From: Pseudomonas sp. NFR16
GTDB taxonomy: Bacteria > Pseudomonadota > Gammaproteobacteria > Pseudomonadales > Pseudomonadaceae
NCBI RefSeq assembly: GCF_900108875.1
Contig: NZ_FNYJ01000001.1
Span: 1,159,258 to 1,223,257 of the forward strand
Reading direction: 5' to 3'
Length of the DNA stretch: 64,000 nucleotides
The notes below the pieces were generated by a model. That model was given only the letters and a program-made list of their open reading frames with translations. It made no database searches and was not told the origin of the DNA. Positions within the stretch are counted from its first letter, which is position 1. Every line of letters starts with the position of its first letter. Of the stretch, positions 1-8,785 are shown piece after piece. A program made the position numbers and the translations under genes.

Positions 1-830
1 TTGACGTGTTCTTCAAGGGCGACCGCCAGTTTCGGGCCTTCGGTGTGCTGAACCGAGATGAAGTTCTCGATCGCCATGGTGTCCAGCACCTGACCGCCGA
101 AACGCTCGGCCGCGACACCGGTGCGAATGCCTTTACGCGCCGCGTAGATAGCTGCGGCCGAACCGGCCGGGCCACCGCCGACGACGAGGACATCGAAGGC
201 TTCCTTGGCGTTGAGTTTCTCTGCCTGACGATCGCCCGCACTGGTGTCGATCTTGGCGAGAATTTCCTCAAGGCCCATGCGGCCCTGACCGAACAGCTCG
301 CCGTTCAGATAAATGCTTGGCACCGACATGATCTGACGGTCAGTCACTTCTTGCTGGAACAGGCCGCCTTCGATGGCCACGTGTTGCACGTTCGGGTTGA
401 GCACCGCCAGCAGGTTCAACGCCTGAACCACATCAGGGCAATTCTGGCAGGTCAGCGAGAAGTAGGTTTCGAACTTGAACTCACCGGTCAGTGCACGGGC
501 CTGTTCAATCGTGTCTTCGCTGGCTTTGGACGGGTAGCCGCCCACTTGCAACAGCGCCAGCACCAGCGAGGTGAATTCGTGACCCATCGGCAGACCGGCG
601 AAACGCAGCTTGATGTCCTGGCCCGGGCTGTTCAGGGCAAAAGACGGCGTGCGAGCGTCGGCACCGTTGGTGTCCAGGGTGATCTTGTTGGAACTGCTGA
701 CGATGTCATTGAGCAGCGACAGCATTTCCTGGGATTTCGCGCCGTCATCGAGGGACGCGACGATCTCGATCGGGCGAGTGATCCGCTCCAGGTACGATTT
801 CAATTGAGCTTTAAGATTGGCGTCCAACAT
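1..830 (-). CDS. ahpF: Alkyl hydroperoxide reductase subunit F (partial)
   Basis: Flavoprotein that passes electrons from NAD(P)H to AhpC, which reduces peroxides. The window holds the first 276 codons; the C-terminal part runs off the window edge. The start at 828-830 gives [17 protein letters not shown], the usual AhpF N-terminus. Residues 1-200 form the tandem thioredoxin-like domain, with the redox pair C128/C131 in TCQNCPDVV. The FAD-binding glycine motif ([12 protein letters not shown]) follows at about residue 215. The gene lies 139 bases downstream of ahpC on the same strand, with a strong hairpin in the gap, so ahpF may be expressed at a lower level than ahpC or from its own promoter. 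Identification is secure. Confidence 0.97.
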   Translation of the reverse strand, partial: MLDANLKAQLKSYLERITRPIEIVASLDDGAKSQEMLSLLNDIVSSSNKITLDTNGADARTPSFALNSPGQDIKLRFAGLPMGHEFTSLVLALLQVGGYPSKASEDTIEQARALTGEFKFETYFSLTCQNCPDVVQALNLLAVLNPNVQHVAIEGGLFQQEVTDRQIMSVPSIYLNGELFGQGRMGLEEILAKIDTSAGDRQAEKLNAKEAFDVLVVGGGPAGSAAAIYAARKGIRTGVAAERFGGQVLDTMAIENFISVQHTEGPKLAVALEEHV

Positions 831-862
831 GATTCGGCTTCCTTCTGATCTTTGAATTCTGG

Positions 863-902
863 AAAAAAAAACGCCCGGGCGATGACCGCCCGGGCGTTTT
901 TT
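863..902. terminator. Strong bidirectional-type hairpin between ahpC and ahpF
   Basis: A perfect inverted repeat: the arm AAAAAACGCCCGGGCG, a 5-base loop (ATGAC), then the complementary arm ending in a T run. GC-rich stem plus A/T runs on both sides fits a rho-independent terminator readable in either direction. It sits right after ahpC (minus strand) and just before ahpF, so it probably attenuates read-through. Confidence 0.85.
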
Positions 903-969
903 GGGGGCGATGCGGTTTACGTGCTCAAGAGCTCATCGCTCCCGGTCCAGCCATGAGAGTCATGGGGAC

Positions 970-1533
970 TCAGATCTTGCCAACCAGATCCAGGGATGGA
1001 GCCAGGGTCGCTTCACCTTCTTGCCACTTGGCAGGGCAGACTTCACCTGGGTGAGCAGCGACGTATTGAGCAGCCTTGATTTTGCGCAGCAGCTCGGAAG
1101 CGTCACGGCCAACGCCGCCATCGTTCAGTTCAACGATTTTGATCTGACCTTCAGGGTTGATCACGAAAGTACCGCGGTCAGCCAGGCCAGCTTCTTCGAT
1201 CAGCACGTCGAAGTTGCGGGAGATGGTCAGCGTCGGGTCGCCGATCATGGTGTACTGGATTTTGCCGATGGCTGGCGAAGTGTTGTGCCAGGCCGCGTGG
1301 GCAAAGTGGGTGTCGGTGGAAACGCTGTAGATTTCAACGCCCAGCTTCTGGAAAGCGTCGTAGTTATCAGCCAGGTCTTCCAGCTCGGTTGGGCAAACGA
1401 AGGTGAAGTCAGCCGGGTAGAAGAACACCACAGACCATTTGCCTTTCAGGTCGGCGTCCGACACTTCTACGAAGTTGCCGTTCTTGTACGCAGTCGCTTT
1501 GAACGGTTTTACTTGGCTGTTGATGATAGGCAT
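970..1533 (-). CDS. ahpC: Alkyl hydroperoxide reductase subunit C (2-Cys peroxiredoxin)
   Basis: Typical 187-residue cytoplasmic 2-Cys peroxiredoxin that reduces H2O2, organic peroxides and peroxynitrite, and is recycled by AhpF encoded next downstream. Peroxidatic cysteine C47 lies in DFTFVCPTE and the resolving cysteine C166 in GEVCPAKW. The start is supported by AAGGAGTT, 6 to 8 bases upstream. AhpC is usually controlled by OxyR. I did not find the OxyR tetranucleotide series with correct 7-base spacing upstream, so that regulation is known for the family rather than seen here. The strong hairpin at 863-902 lies directly downstream. Confidence 0.97.
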   Translation of the reverse strand: MPIINSQVKPFKATAYKNGNFVEVSDADLKGKWSVVFFYPADFTFVCPTELEDLADNYDAFQKLGVEIYSVSTDTHFAHAAWHNTSPAIGKIQYTMIGDPTLTISRNFDVLIEEAGLADRGTFVINPEGQIKIVELNDGGVGRDASELLRKIKAAQYVAAHPGEVCPAKWQEGEATLAPSLDLVGKI

Positions 1534-1648
1534 CGGATGGAACTCCTTAGGGTTGTGGAATTTGCGTTGCGAAAATCGATGTGAAGGATATTACGCACAA
1601 TCGCCGACGAGGGCTCATTGGCAAAGCTCATGCTGACGATTGGTTTTC

Positions 1649-1675
1649 ACTATAAAAGCGCTTTATTAATAGAAG
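1649..1675 (-). promoter_or_regulatory. Candidate ahpC promoter with AT-rich near-palindrome
   Basis: On the minus strand a TATAGT hexamer (1649-1654) could be a -10 box; there is no good -35 box 17 bases upstream, as often seen at activator-dependent promoters. It overlaps the near-palindrome ATAAAAGCGCTTTAT (1652-1666), a possible regulator site. The 1534-1771 gap otherwise holds no gene. Inference only. Confidence 0.3.
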
Positions 1676-1771
1676 AAATCAGTGACGCTTGGAAGTCATA
1701 ACATTTCCGCCAGCCTTCACGCGCGTCCAGAGGACAGCGCGGAGCATGCATCAGCCGGCGCGCCAACGAAC

Positions 1772-3499
1772 TCATCCTTGCCCACCCGGTTCGATCAGGC
1801 TTCTGACGCGCTGCGCCAGCGCATCGATGGAAAAGGGTTTGGTGAGCATGTCCATGCCCTCTTCGAGGAAATCCCCGCGAATTTCGGCGTTTGGCGCATA
1901 TCCGGTAATAAACAGGACGCGCAATCCGGGCCGGTGCTGACGCGCGATCTCAGCCAGCTGACGGCCGTTCAGGCCAGGCAGGCCGACATCCGTGACCAAT
2001 AGATCGACGCGCTGCGGCGACTGAATGAAGGGCAGCGCCGTATGACTGTCGGACGCCACCTCGACTGTGTAGCCCAGATCCCTCAGCACATCGACCACAA
2101 GCATGCGGACGTCAGGCTCGTCTTCGACCACCAGCACGCGCTCACCCCGGACCGCACGGGGCGGATCGACGTGGTCGTCGGGCACCGCCTGACGCTCGAC
2201 GGGCTGGAGATGACACGGCAGGTACAGGTCGACCCGGGTGCCGCGGCCTTCGCTGCTGTCGATCAGCACCTGCCCGCCGGTCTGATGGATGAAGCCGTAG
2301 ACCATCGACAGACCAAGCCCTGTGCCCTGCCCGATAGGCTTAGTGGTGAAGAATGGGTCGAACGCCCGCGCGATGACTTCGCCCGACATGCCGCAGCCGG
2401 TGTCTTGCACGCCCAGCCGCACATAATCGCCAGGAGCCAGTGAATCATGCAGCACGGCCACGTGGGCCAGCTCGGTCTGAATCAGCAGTCGTCCGCCATC
2501 GGGCATGGCGTCGCGGGCATTGATCACCAAGTTCAGCAGCGCGTTTTCCAGCTGATGTTCATCGGTATTGGTCAGACGCAAAGCGGTGTTGAGGTCGACT
2601 TCCAGCTCAATGCTTTCACCAATGGTGCGCCGCAACAGTTCTTCCATGGACACAACCATGCGATTGACGTCCACCGGGCGCGGATTGAGCGATTGGCGGC
2701 GGGCGAACGCGAGCAGCCGGTGGGTCAGGGAGGCAGCGCGGTTGGCTGAACTCATCGCCGCGTCGATGTAGCGATCGATCTCCGACACCCGCCCTGCGGC
2801 CACGCGCCGCTGGATCAGATCCAGCGCGCCCAGCACGCCGGTGAGCATGTTGTTGAAGTCGTGGGCGATGCCGCCGGTGAGCTGGCCGATCGCGTCCATC
2901 TTCTGCGCGTGACGCAGCGCTTCTTCGGCCTGGGCGCGCTCGCTGATCTCGATCTGCAGTCGCTGGTTGATGTCCGCCAGCTCGCGGGTACGCTCGGCCA
3001 CGCGCAGTTCGAGGCTTTCGTTCAGCTCGCGCAGGGCATCCTCTGCCTTGACCTGAGCCGTGATGTCGGTGCTTGTCCCAAGCCAGTACGTGATGTTGCC
3101 GCTTTCGTCGCGAATGGGCAGCGCGCGGGAGAGAAACCAGCGGTACAGACCGTCCTTGCCACGCAACGGGAAGGTGTCTTCCCAGATCGAGCCCGTGGCG
3201 AAGCAGCGGCGCAGGCGGGACTCCACGCGTTGCAGATGATCCGGGTGATACAACGAGCGCCAGCCCAGCGCCATCATTGCCTCGTGCGAGGTGCCGGTGT
3301 AGCTGTACCAGCGCTGGTTGTACCAATAGATCCTTCCGCCCGGATCGGCGATCCAGGCCAACTGACTCATGTTATCGGCCAGACTGCGAAACTGCCGCTC
3401 ACTCTCATGCAGAGCTTCTGCTCGGGAGAACGCCTGGTCGTCAGGTTCAACGGGATTCAAAGGCATGGCTGCCGCAAAGCTCTTGCTGGTACTGGTCAC
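1772..3499 (-). CDS. PAS-domain hybrid sensor histidine kinase with C-terminal receiver
   Basis: A 575-residue signalling protein without transmembrane segments, so probably cytoplasmic. Order: PAS/PAC sensor domain about 30-150, a coiled coil about 152-200, HisKA dimerisation domain with phospho-acceptor H213 in GGIAHDFNNML, HATPase_c about 310-430 (N-box NLVINARDAM, G-boxes DTGCGM and GTGLGL), and a receiver domain about 453-568 with phospho-acceptor D504 in LLVTDVGLPG and K554 in LTKPF. The HDFNN type kinase core is common in orphan hybrid kinases. No response regulator or output gene is adjacent. It lies between the peroxide genes and gor, all on the minus strand. The signal is unknown. 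Confidence 0.93.
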   Translation of the reverse strand: MTSTSKSFAAAMPLNPVEPDDQAFSRAEALHESERQFRSLADNMSQLAWIADPGGRIYWYNQRWYSYTGTSHEAMMALGWRSLYHPDHLQRVESRLRRCFATGSIWEDTFPLRGKDGLYRWFLSRALPIRDESGNITYWLGTSTDITAQVKAEDALRELNESLELRVAERTRELADINQRLQIEISERAQAEEALRHAQKMDAIGQLTGGIAHDFNNMLTGVLGALDLIQRRVAAGRVSEIDRYIDAAMSSANRAASLTHRLLAFARRQSLNPRPVDVNRMVVSMEELLRRTIGESIELEVDLNTALRLTNTDEHQLENALLNLVINARDAMPDGGRLLIQTELAHVAVLHDSLAPGDYVRLGVQDTGCGMSGEVIARAFDPFFTTKPIGQGTGLGLSMVYGFIHQTGGQVLIDSSEGRGTRVDLYLPCHLQPVERQAVPDDHVDPPRAVRGERVLVVEDEPDVRMLVVDVLRDLGYTVEVASDSHTALPFIQSPQRVDLLVTDVGLPGLNGRQLAEIARQHRPGLRVLFITGYAPNAEIRGDFLEEGMDMLTKPFSIDALAQRVRSLIEPGGQG

Positions 3500-3580
3500 A
3501 AAGTCGGTCCGTCCCTGATTACGTTAGCTCGTCCGCCCCAATCCATGGGCCGGACGCTTTTACATGAATGCCGCCTGGTG

Positions 3581-4936
3581 TCAGCGCGTGGCGGTACGCA
3601 TGGTGACAAATTCTTCTGCCGCTGTCGGATGCACGCCGATCGTGTCGTCGAAAATCTGCTTGGTGGCGCCAGCCTTCAGGGCAATGGCCAGACTCTGGAC
3701 AATTTCTCCCGCATCCGGGCCGACCATGTGGCAACCCAATACGCGATCGGACTTGGCGTCGACCACCAGCTTCATCAGCGTACGCTCCTGGTTGTCCGTC
3801 AGGGACAACTTCATGGGGCGGAAGCGGCTCTCGAAAATCTGCACATCATGCCCGGCTTTTATCGCCTCGGCTTCGGTGAGCCCCACCGTGCCGATATTCG
3901 GCAGGCTGAAGACCGCCGTCGGTATATGCCGGTAATCCACGGCGCGGTACTGATCAGGCTTGAACAGTCGACGCGCGACCGCCATGCCTTCGGCGAGTGC
4001 CACGGGCGTGAGTTGTACGCGGCCGATGATATCGCCTACGGCTATGATCGACGGTTCGCTGGTCTGATAGTGCTCGTCGACCTTGATGAAACCCTTATCG
4101 TCGAGCGCGACGTTGACCGTGTCCATGCCCAGGTTGTCGAGCATCGGACGGCGGCCGGTCGCGTAGAAGACGCAGTCAGTATTGAACGAGCTGCCATCGT
4201 TGAGCGTCAGCTCCAGGGTGCCATCCGCCAGCTTCTCGATGCGCTCGATCTGCGTATGGAAGCGGATGTCCATTCGGTGTTTGGTCAGCTCCTGATGCAG
4301 GTGCGTGCGCACGCTGTCATCAAAACCGCGCAGGAACAGCTCGCCGCGGTACATCAGCGACACCTCGGCGCCGAGGCCATTGAAAATCGAGGCGAACTCC
4401 ACGGCAATGTAACCACCACCGACCACCACGACGCGCTTGGGCATCTGTTTGAGGAAGAACACTTCATTGGACGTGATGGCGTGCTCGCGGCCCGGGATCT
4501 CCGGAATCTGCGGCCAGCCGCCGGTGGCGATCATGATGTGCTCAGCGGTGTGCACCTGGCCGTTGACCTCGACCTCGTGCGGCCCGCGCAGACGCGCATG
4601 CCCTTCCATCAAGGTCACGCCGCTGTTGACGAGCAGGCCACGGTAAATATCGTTGAGACGGCTGATCTCTCGATTCTTGTTGGCAATCAGCGTCGGCCAG
4701 TCGAACACGGCCTCGCCGCTGCTCCAGCCAAAGCTTTTGGCCTGTTCGAATTCTTCGGAAAAATGCGCGCCGTAGACCATCAACTTCTTCGGCACACAGC
4801 CTACGTTGACGCAGGTGCCTCCCAGATAGCGGCTTTCGGCGACCGCCACGCGTGCACCGAAACCGGCAGAAAACCGTGCGGCGCGGACGCCCGCGGAACC
4901 GGCGCCGATCACGAAAAGGTCGAAGTCGTAGGTCAT
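3581..4936 (-). CDS. gor: Glutathione-disulfide reductase
   Basis: NADPH-dependent flavoenzyme of 451 residues that keeps glutathione reduced in the cytoplasm. The N-terminal FAD motif is [10 protein letters not shown] (11-20), the redox-active disulfide is C42/C47 in [13 protein letters not shown], the NAD(P)-binding motif is [13 protein letters not shown], and the C-terminal dimerisation domain carries the catalytic His-Glu in GVHPTAAEE. Length and motifs match bacterial glutathione reductase rather than lipoamide dehydrogenase or mercuric reductase. It fits the oxidative-stress neighbourhood of ahpC-ahpF. Confidence 0.95.
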   Translation of the reverse strand: MTYDFDLFVIGAGSAGVRAARFSAGFGARVAVAESRYLGGTCVNVGCVPKKLMVYGAHFSEEFEQAKSFGWSSGEAVFDWPTLIANKNREISRLNDIYRGLLVNSGVTLMEGHARLRGPHEVEVNGQVHTAEHIMIATGGWPQIPEIPGREHAITSNEVFFLKQMPKRVVVVGGGYIAVEFASIFNGLGAEVSLMYRGELFLRGFDDSVRTHLHQELTKHRMDIRFHTQIERIEKLADGTLELTLNDGSSFNTDCVFYATGRRPMLDNLGMDTVNVALDDKGFIKVDEHYQTSEPSIIAVGDIIGRVQLTPVALAEGMAVARRLFKPDQYRAVDYRHIPTAVFSLPNIGTVGLTEAEAIKAGHDVQIFESRFRPMKLSLTDNQERTLMKLVVDAKSDRVLGCHMVGPDAGEIVQSLAIALKAGATKQIFDDTIGVHPTAAEEFVTMRTATR

Positions 4937-5006
4937 TTCTGTCTCCTTGGCAGGCCGCTAGCATAACCGCTCCAGCGCTCTCGGCAAGTTCTGTAGGACA
5001 GAAACG

Positions 5007-5032
5007 ACAAAGCCACCCTAAGGTGGCTTTGT
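5007..5032 (-). terminator. Terminator downstream of galU
   Basis: Perfect 11-base stem ACAAAGCCACC / GGTGGCTTTGT with a 4-base loop. On the minus strand it directly follows galU and is trailed by a T-rich stretch (TTTGTCGTTTC). It separates galU from gor. Confidence 0.75.
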
Positions 5033-5071
5033 CTGACATACAGATGCCGGAGACTTCCCGGCACAGTCGAG

Positions 5072-5914
5072 TTACTGGGTGGATTTACCCGTTTTGTAGA
5101 AGTGTTCGAAGCAGAAGTTGGTGGCTTCAACGTAGCCTTCAGCGCCGCCGCAGTCGAAACGCTTACCCTGGAATTTATAGGCCAGAACGTTGCCTTCGGC
5201 TGCCTGCTTCATCAGGGCGTCGGTGATCTGAATCTCACCGCCTTTACCCGGCTCGGTCTGTTCGATCTTCTCGAAGATATCCGGGGTAAGGATGTAGCGA
5301 CCGATGATCGCCAGGTTCGACGGAGCATCTTCCGGCTTGGGTTTTTCGACCATGTCGGTCACGCGGAACAGGCCGTCCTTGATTTCTTCGCCAGCGATCA
5401 CACCGTACTTGTTGGTCTCGTTCGGGTCGACTTCCTGAATGGCCACGATCGAGCACTTGTATTGCTTGTGCAGTTTGACCATCTGCGCGAGAACGCCTTC
5501 GCCATCCAGGTTCACGCACAGGTCATCCGCCAACACCACGGCGAACGGCTCATTGCCGATCAGCGGACGGCCGCTGAGGATAGCGTGACCCAGACCTTTC
5601 ATTTCGGTCTGACGGGTGTAGGAGAAGCTGCATTCGTCAATCAGGCGACGGATACCGACCAGGTATTTCTCTTTGTCGGTGCCTTTGATCTGGTGTTCGA
5701 GCTCGTAGCTGATGTCGAAGTGGTCTTCCAGGGCGCGCTTACCGCGACCGGTCACAATGGAGATTTCATTCAAACCCGCAGCAAGTGCTTCTTCCACGCC
5801 GTACTGGATCAGTGGCTTGTTGACAACTGCCAGCATCTCTTTGGGCATGGCTTTGGTCGCTGGCAAGAAGCGAGTGCCGTAACCGGCTGCAGGGAACAAG
5901 CATTTCTTGATCAT
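5072..5914 (-). CDS. galU: UTP-glucose-1-phosphate uridylyltransferase
   Basis: Makes UDP-glucose from UTP and glucose-1-phosphate for LPS core, exopolysaccharide and osmoregulated glucan synthesis. The 280-residue protein starting at MIKKCLFPAAG has the normal length. An upstream in-frame extension of 49 residues has no family-like sequence and is not used. The nucleotide-binding signature FPAAGYGTRFLPATKAMPKEM is at the N-terminus, followed by the substrate motifs VVLADDLCV and GRYILTPDIF. It is transcribed alone, with a hairpin after it and about 370 non-coding bases before it. Confidence 0.97.
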   Translation of the reverse strand: MIKKCLFPAAGYGTRFLPATKAMPKEMLAVVNKPLIQYGVEEALAAGLNEISIVTGRGKRALEDHFDISYELEHQIKGTDKEKYLVGIRRLIDECSFSYTRQTEMKGLGHAILSGRPLIGNEPFAVVLADDLCVNLDGEGVLAQMVKLHKQYKCSIVAIQEVDPNETNKYGVIAGEEIKDGLFRVTDMVEKPKPEDAPSNLAIIGRYILTPDIFEKIEQTEPGKGGEIQITDALMKQAAEGNVLAYKFQGKRFDCGGAEGYVEATNFCFEHFYKTGKSTQ

Positions 5915-6222
5915 ATGAGTCCTTGATGAGGCTGGGGGTGTTGCGGCGCAGTCTAATGAGGCGGCGATGACCTTACAATGGCCGCCACTGGCCGTTCGCT
6001 GCCATGGTAGAGGAATAGTTGCGCAGATAGTTCCACACAATTCCCGAGAATACGATGGCAAGCCTGGGCAAACGGATCCCGTAGACAGGCGGGGCGCATG
6101 ACCCGCTGATTATTCTTAGTCCCTCCGGTCACTCGTGCGTGGCGATCCTTCCCAGCGCAACGGCCATTCAGTGACCCACGAGAGCGTAGCCGCGTTAACG
6201 CCTGCGTGCAGGAAAACTGCGA

Positions 6223-6250
6223 TTGCCCTTTACCCGCCGCGCTTTATCAT
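6223..6250 (+). promoter_or_regulatory. Candidate sigma-70 promoter in the galU upstream gap
   Basis: TTGCCC (6223-6228), a 16-base spacer and TATCAT (6245-6250) lie about 30 bases before the small gene at 6282. The whole gap 5915-6281 (367 bases) holds no convincing coding frame. It must also contain the galU promoter, which I could not pin down. Confidence 0.4.
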
Positions 6251-6281
6251 AAGCGGCTGAATCACTTGTCGAGACGGATCG

Positions 6282-6467
6282 ATGTCGGAAGTCAAAAGCG
6301 TAAACGGTTACCAGATCAAAAAACTGCAGGACGGCCAGTGGTGGCTGGTGGGTCATGACGACGAGGCGGTCGCCGGGCCGTTCGCCAGCGAGAGCAGCGC
6401 CATCGAGGTCGCGGCGGTGTTCCAGGACACGCCGGCGCCACGTCGTCGGGCCGACAAGAAAAACTGA
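6282..6467 (+). CDS. Conserved small hypothetical protein
   Basis: 61-residue soluble protein starting MSEVKSVNGYQIKKLQDGQWWL. The N-terminal half looks like a small beta fold (GYQIKKLQDGQWWLVGHDD) and the C-terminus is basic (RRRADKKN). The composition and codon use are typical of the chromosome and a -10/-35 pair sits just upstream, so it is probably a real gene. No function can be assigned from sequence. Confidence 0.7.
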   Translation: MSEVKSVNGYQIKKLQDGQWWLVGHDDEAVAGPFASESSAIEVAAVFQDTPAPRRRADKKN

Positions 6468-6478
6468 CCCTGCCGCCA

Positions 6479-6499
6479 GCCGCCTCGCAATGAGGCGGC
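6479..6499 (+). terminator. Weak hairpin after the 6282 gene
   Basis: Stem GCCGCCTC / GAGGCGGC with a 5-base loop, 12 bases after the stop codon. The following T tract is poor (CTTGG), so termination is uncertain. Confidence 0.4.
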
Positions 6500-6621
6500 C
6501 TTGGCACACCGCCTGGAAAGCCCTCCCGTTAAAAATTCTTCGATGATGCCGGAACGATGGCACCGCACCCAAGTCTGACAATTGCCGCCGCTATTCGGCC
6601 CTCATTGTGAAGCACCTGAAC

Positions 6622-6903
6622 ATGACCAAGATTTTGTCCATCATTGCAGTACTGGGCCTGACAGGCTGTGCCACCGCACAAAACACTTACCTCAAGAACG
6701 GCCAGCAGGGGCTGAACATCGATTGCTCCGGCGAGGCGATGTCATGGGCCGCCTGCTACGAGAAGGCCGACGCATCCTGCGCCGGCACGGGCTACAACAT
6801 CATCAGCACGAACGGCACGCCGCAGCCTAAGGATGACGACAAGACGCTGGGCGTGGACGTTGGCAACTACAAGACGCGCAGCGTGCTGGTGGTCTGCAAG
6901 TAA
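6622..6903 (+). CDS. Small putative lipoprotein
   Basis: 93-residue protein with a lipoprotein signal peptide MTKILSIIAVLGLTGC; the lipobox cysteine is residue 16. The mature part is hydrophilic and cysteine-containing (four Cys including the last residue pair VVCK), suggesting a periplasmic domain with disulfides. An upstream in-frame GTG at 6607 would add MKHLN before the signal peptide; the ATG at 6622 gives the cleaner signal. Function unknown. Confidence 0.75.
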   Translation: MTKILSIIAVLGLTGCATAQNTYLKNGQQGLNIDCSGEAMSWAACYEKADASCAGTGYNIISTNGTPQPKDDDKTLGVDVGNYKTRSVLVVCK

Positions 6904-6967
6904 CGCCATCGGCCAGCGCCGGCGGGCAGATGCCGACCGGCTGGCCTCGTCAGAAGCCGCAATTCCC

Positions 6968-7324
6968 TCATTCGCCTGAGATACAGGCGGTGACTGCGTG
7001 CTGCACGTCTTTGGGGCGCAACGGATTATTGCCCATGCGTTCGAACAGCTTGATCGAGCTGCCGCTTGAGCGCGGTTCGATGTCGACGATCGCAGCCGGA
7101 TCGCTGCTGATGAGTTTCTGCGGAACGATCACTCGCAGCCCGGCGTGGCGCGGCTCGATCTGCGGAGGCTTGCGGCTGTCGGCGATGCGCCCGACAAAGC
7201 AGGATGCATAGTCCTTGGGACTCTTGCCCGACATGACGCTCATTGTCGCGGGAGTGTGCTCGATGTCGTTGACGGTCGCACAACCAGTCATCGCCAGAGC
7301 CAGAATAACAACCGCCAGTTTCAT
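6968..7324 (-). CDS. Small putative lipoprotein, paralogue of the 38434 gene
   Basis: 118-residue protein with signal peptide MKLAVVILALAMTGC (lipobox cysteine 15) and a good ribosome site GGAGGG upstream. The mature region has the pattern S-P-K-D-Y-A-S-C-F near its start and A-V-T-A-C near its end. The same layout (SASEYAQCV ... AARDC) is found in the small lipoprotein at 38434-38772, so the two are likely paralogues with a conserved disulfide. Converges with the 6622 lipoprotein gene. Function unknown. Confidence 0.75.
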   Translation of the reverse strand: MKLAVVILALAMTGCATVNDIEHTPATMSVMSGKSPKDYASCFVGRIADSRKPPQIEPRHAGLRVIVPQKLISSDPAAIVDIEPRSSGSSIKLFERMGNNPLRPKDVQHAVTACISGE

Positions 7325-7493
7325 ACAATCCCTCCAGTAAAGGTGCTTACGACAAGCCATGCTTGAATTAAATCCCGGCGCCAGTGACCTTTCCCCCGCA
7401 GCGGGGCAATAAAAACCGCGACGGCGAGCAACGCCCAGGCTTGCCGTGCTATCTTTTCGCGTTTTCGAGAATGCCCTGTCTTCGGAGACACCC

Positions 7494-7799
7494 ATGAAAT
7501 TCGTACACCAGCGCGAGCACCTCAACGAAGACGACATGGTCGTCATCGAATGCTCCCAGCTCTGCAACATACGCCTGATGAGCGACGCGAATTTCCGCAG
7601 CTTCAAGAATGGCGGACGCCACACTTACCACGGCGGCGCATTCGATCGCTTCCCGGCCAAGATTGCCGTGCCGAGCACCGGCTTCTGGAACATCACCATC
7701 GATACCGCCGGCCGCAAGATGGACACTCACGGTGGCCGCAAAACAACTTTCACCCATTCGATCAAGATCGTTCGTCGCTCGTCTTCGCGCCTGAGCTGA
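7494..7799 (+). CDS. DUF1883-type protein
   Basis: 101-residue protein starting MKFVHQREHLNEDDMVVIECS. The sequence, with the later motif FRSFKNGGRHTYHGG and a basic C-terminus, matches the DUF1883 family known from Pseudomonas as I recall it. These are small beta-rich proteins predicted to bind ligands or a surface target; no reaction is established. The ATG at 7494 is preferred over an in-frame GTG/ATG further upstream because it matches the family start. Next gene follows 79 bases downstream. Confidence 0.8.
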   Translation: MKFVHQREHLNEDDMVVIECSQLCNIRLMSDANFRSFKNGGRHTYHGGAFDRFPAKIAVPSTGFWNITIDTAGRKMDTHGGRKTTFTHSIKIVRRSSSRLS

Positions 7800-7878
7800 T
7801 GCGCCCATTGAACACCGGCCTGCGTGAAAACCTTGTGTTCTCGCGCACACCGTCAAGCTTGTCGCCAAGGAGTCAACC

Positions 7879-8058
7879 GTGAATAGCCCTGCCCCCGTGA
7901 TCAAATACGCCATCAGCTACAAACTCAACGGTGAGCGCCGTTTCGAGTTCGCCCTGTTGCAATCCCCTTCCGCCGACGAAGCCCTGGCCGCGCTGCAGAA
8001 AATGCACGGCGGCAGCGACGATGTGATCAGCGACGTCAAGGTCAGCAAAGCACTGTAA
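7879..8058 (+). CDS. Conserved 59-residue hypothetical protein
   Basis: GTG start with an AAGGAG ribosome site at 7866-7871. The product begins MNSPAPVIKYAISYKLNG and ends VISDVKVSKAL. It has a charged, alternating strand-helix-strand look (ISYKLNGERRFEFALL, then DEALAALQKMHGG), like a small one-domain regulator or binding protein. It lies just upstream of alkB (16 bases) and may be co-transcribed with it. Function unknown. Confidence 0.65.
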   Translation: MNSPAPVIKYAISYKLNGERRFEFALLQSPSADEALAALQKMHGGSDDVISDVKVSKAL

Positions 8059-8074
8059 TTCCGGTAGCGCCGCG

Positions 8075-8755
8075 ATGATACAACGCAAAGGGATAACGCC
8101 CGCCACTTTCGACCTGTTTGCCGACGAGGCTGCGCAGCCGCCAGCAACGGAGCAGATCGGTCCGCGGTCGTGGGTGTTGCGTGGTTTTGCCCTGCCGCTG
8201 ATGGCACGCCTGCTGCCAGCGCTGGAGGCCGTTCTGAACCAGGCGCCCTTTCGCCACATGGTTACGCCCGGCGGTTACACCATGTCGGTGGCACTGACCA
8301 GCTGCGGGCAATACGGCTGGACGACCGACCGCAGCGGCTATAAATACAGCCCCGTCGACCCAGCCACCGGCCAGCCCTGGCCGGACATGCCGGAAGTCTT
8401 TCTGGAGCTGGCACGAGCGGCTGCCGAGGCCGCCGGTTTTCACGGATTCGAGCCGGATGCCTGCCTGATCAACCGCTACATACCTGGCGCGAAGATGTCA
8501 CTGCATCAGGACAAGGATGAGCGCGATCATGGCTGGCCGGTGGTGTCAGTGTCGCTCGGCATTCCCGCGATGTTCCTGTTCGGCGGCCATGCCCGCAGTG
8601 ACGGCACGCAGCGCGTGCCGTTGTTTCATGGCGATGTGGTGGTCTGGGGCGGCGAAGATCGCCTGCGCTATCACGGGGTCATGCCCATCCGACAGGCCGA
8701 GCACCCGCAACTGGGCGAGCAACGCATCAACTTTACCTTCCGCAAGGCCCGCTGA
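8075..8755 (+). CDS. alkB: Alpha-ketoglutarate-dependent DNA/RNA dealkylase AlkB
   Basis: Fe(II)/2-oxoglutarate dioxygenase that removes methyl groups from 1-methyladenine and 3-methylcytosine in DNA. 226 residues. The iron ligands H144 and D146 (MSLHQDKDE) and H200 (LRYHGV) are present, as is the 2-oxoglutarate-binding pattern RINFTFR near the end. YKYSPVDP and NRYIPGAKMSLHQD are diagnostic for the E. coli-type AlkB. No ada gene is adjacent, so Ada-type alkylation control is not evident here. Confidence 0.95.
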   Translation: MIQRKGITPATFDLFADEAAQPPATEQIGPRSWVLRGFALPLMARLLPALEAVLNQAPFRHMVTPGGYTMSVALTSCGQYGWTTDRSGYKYSPVDPATGQPWPDMPEVFLELARAAAEAAGFHGFEPDACLINRYIPGAKMSLHQDKDERDHGWPVVSVSLGIPAMFLFGGHARSDGTQRVPLFHGDVVVWGGEDRLRYHGVMPIRQAEHPQLGEQRINFTFRKAR

Positions 8756-8785
8756 AGGCGCACGCCGACTTCGCCGGGCGCCAAC

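Noticed and set aside
1640..1680. OxyR binding site upstream of ahpC
   Set aside because: CTAT and ATAG elements are present but their spacing (15 bases) does not fit the 7-base periodic OxyR pattern.
2861..4966. Very long open frame on the plus strand opposite the histidine kinase and gor
   Set aside because: It is antisense to two clearly recognised genes and has no ribosome site or family motifs; such shadows arise from GC-rich codon use.
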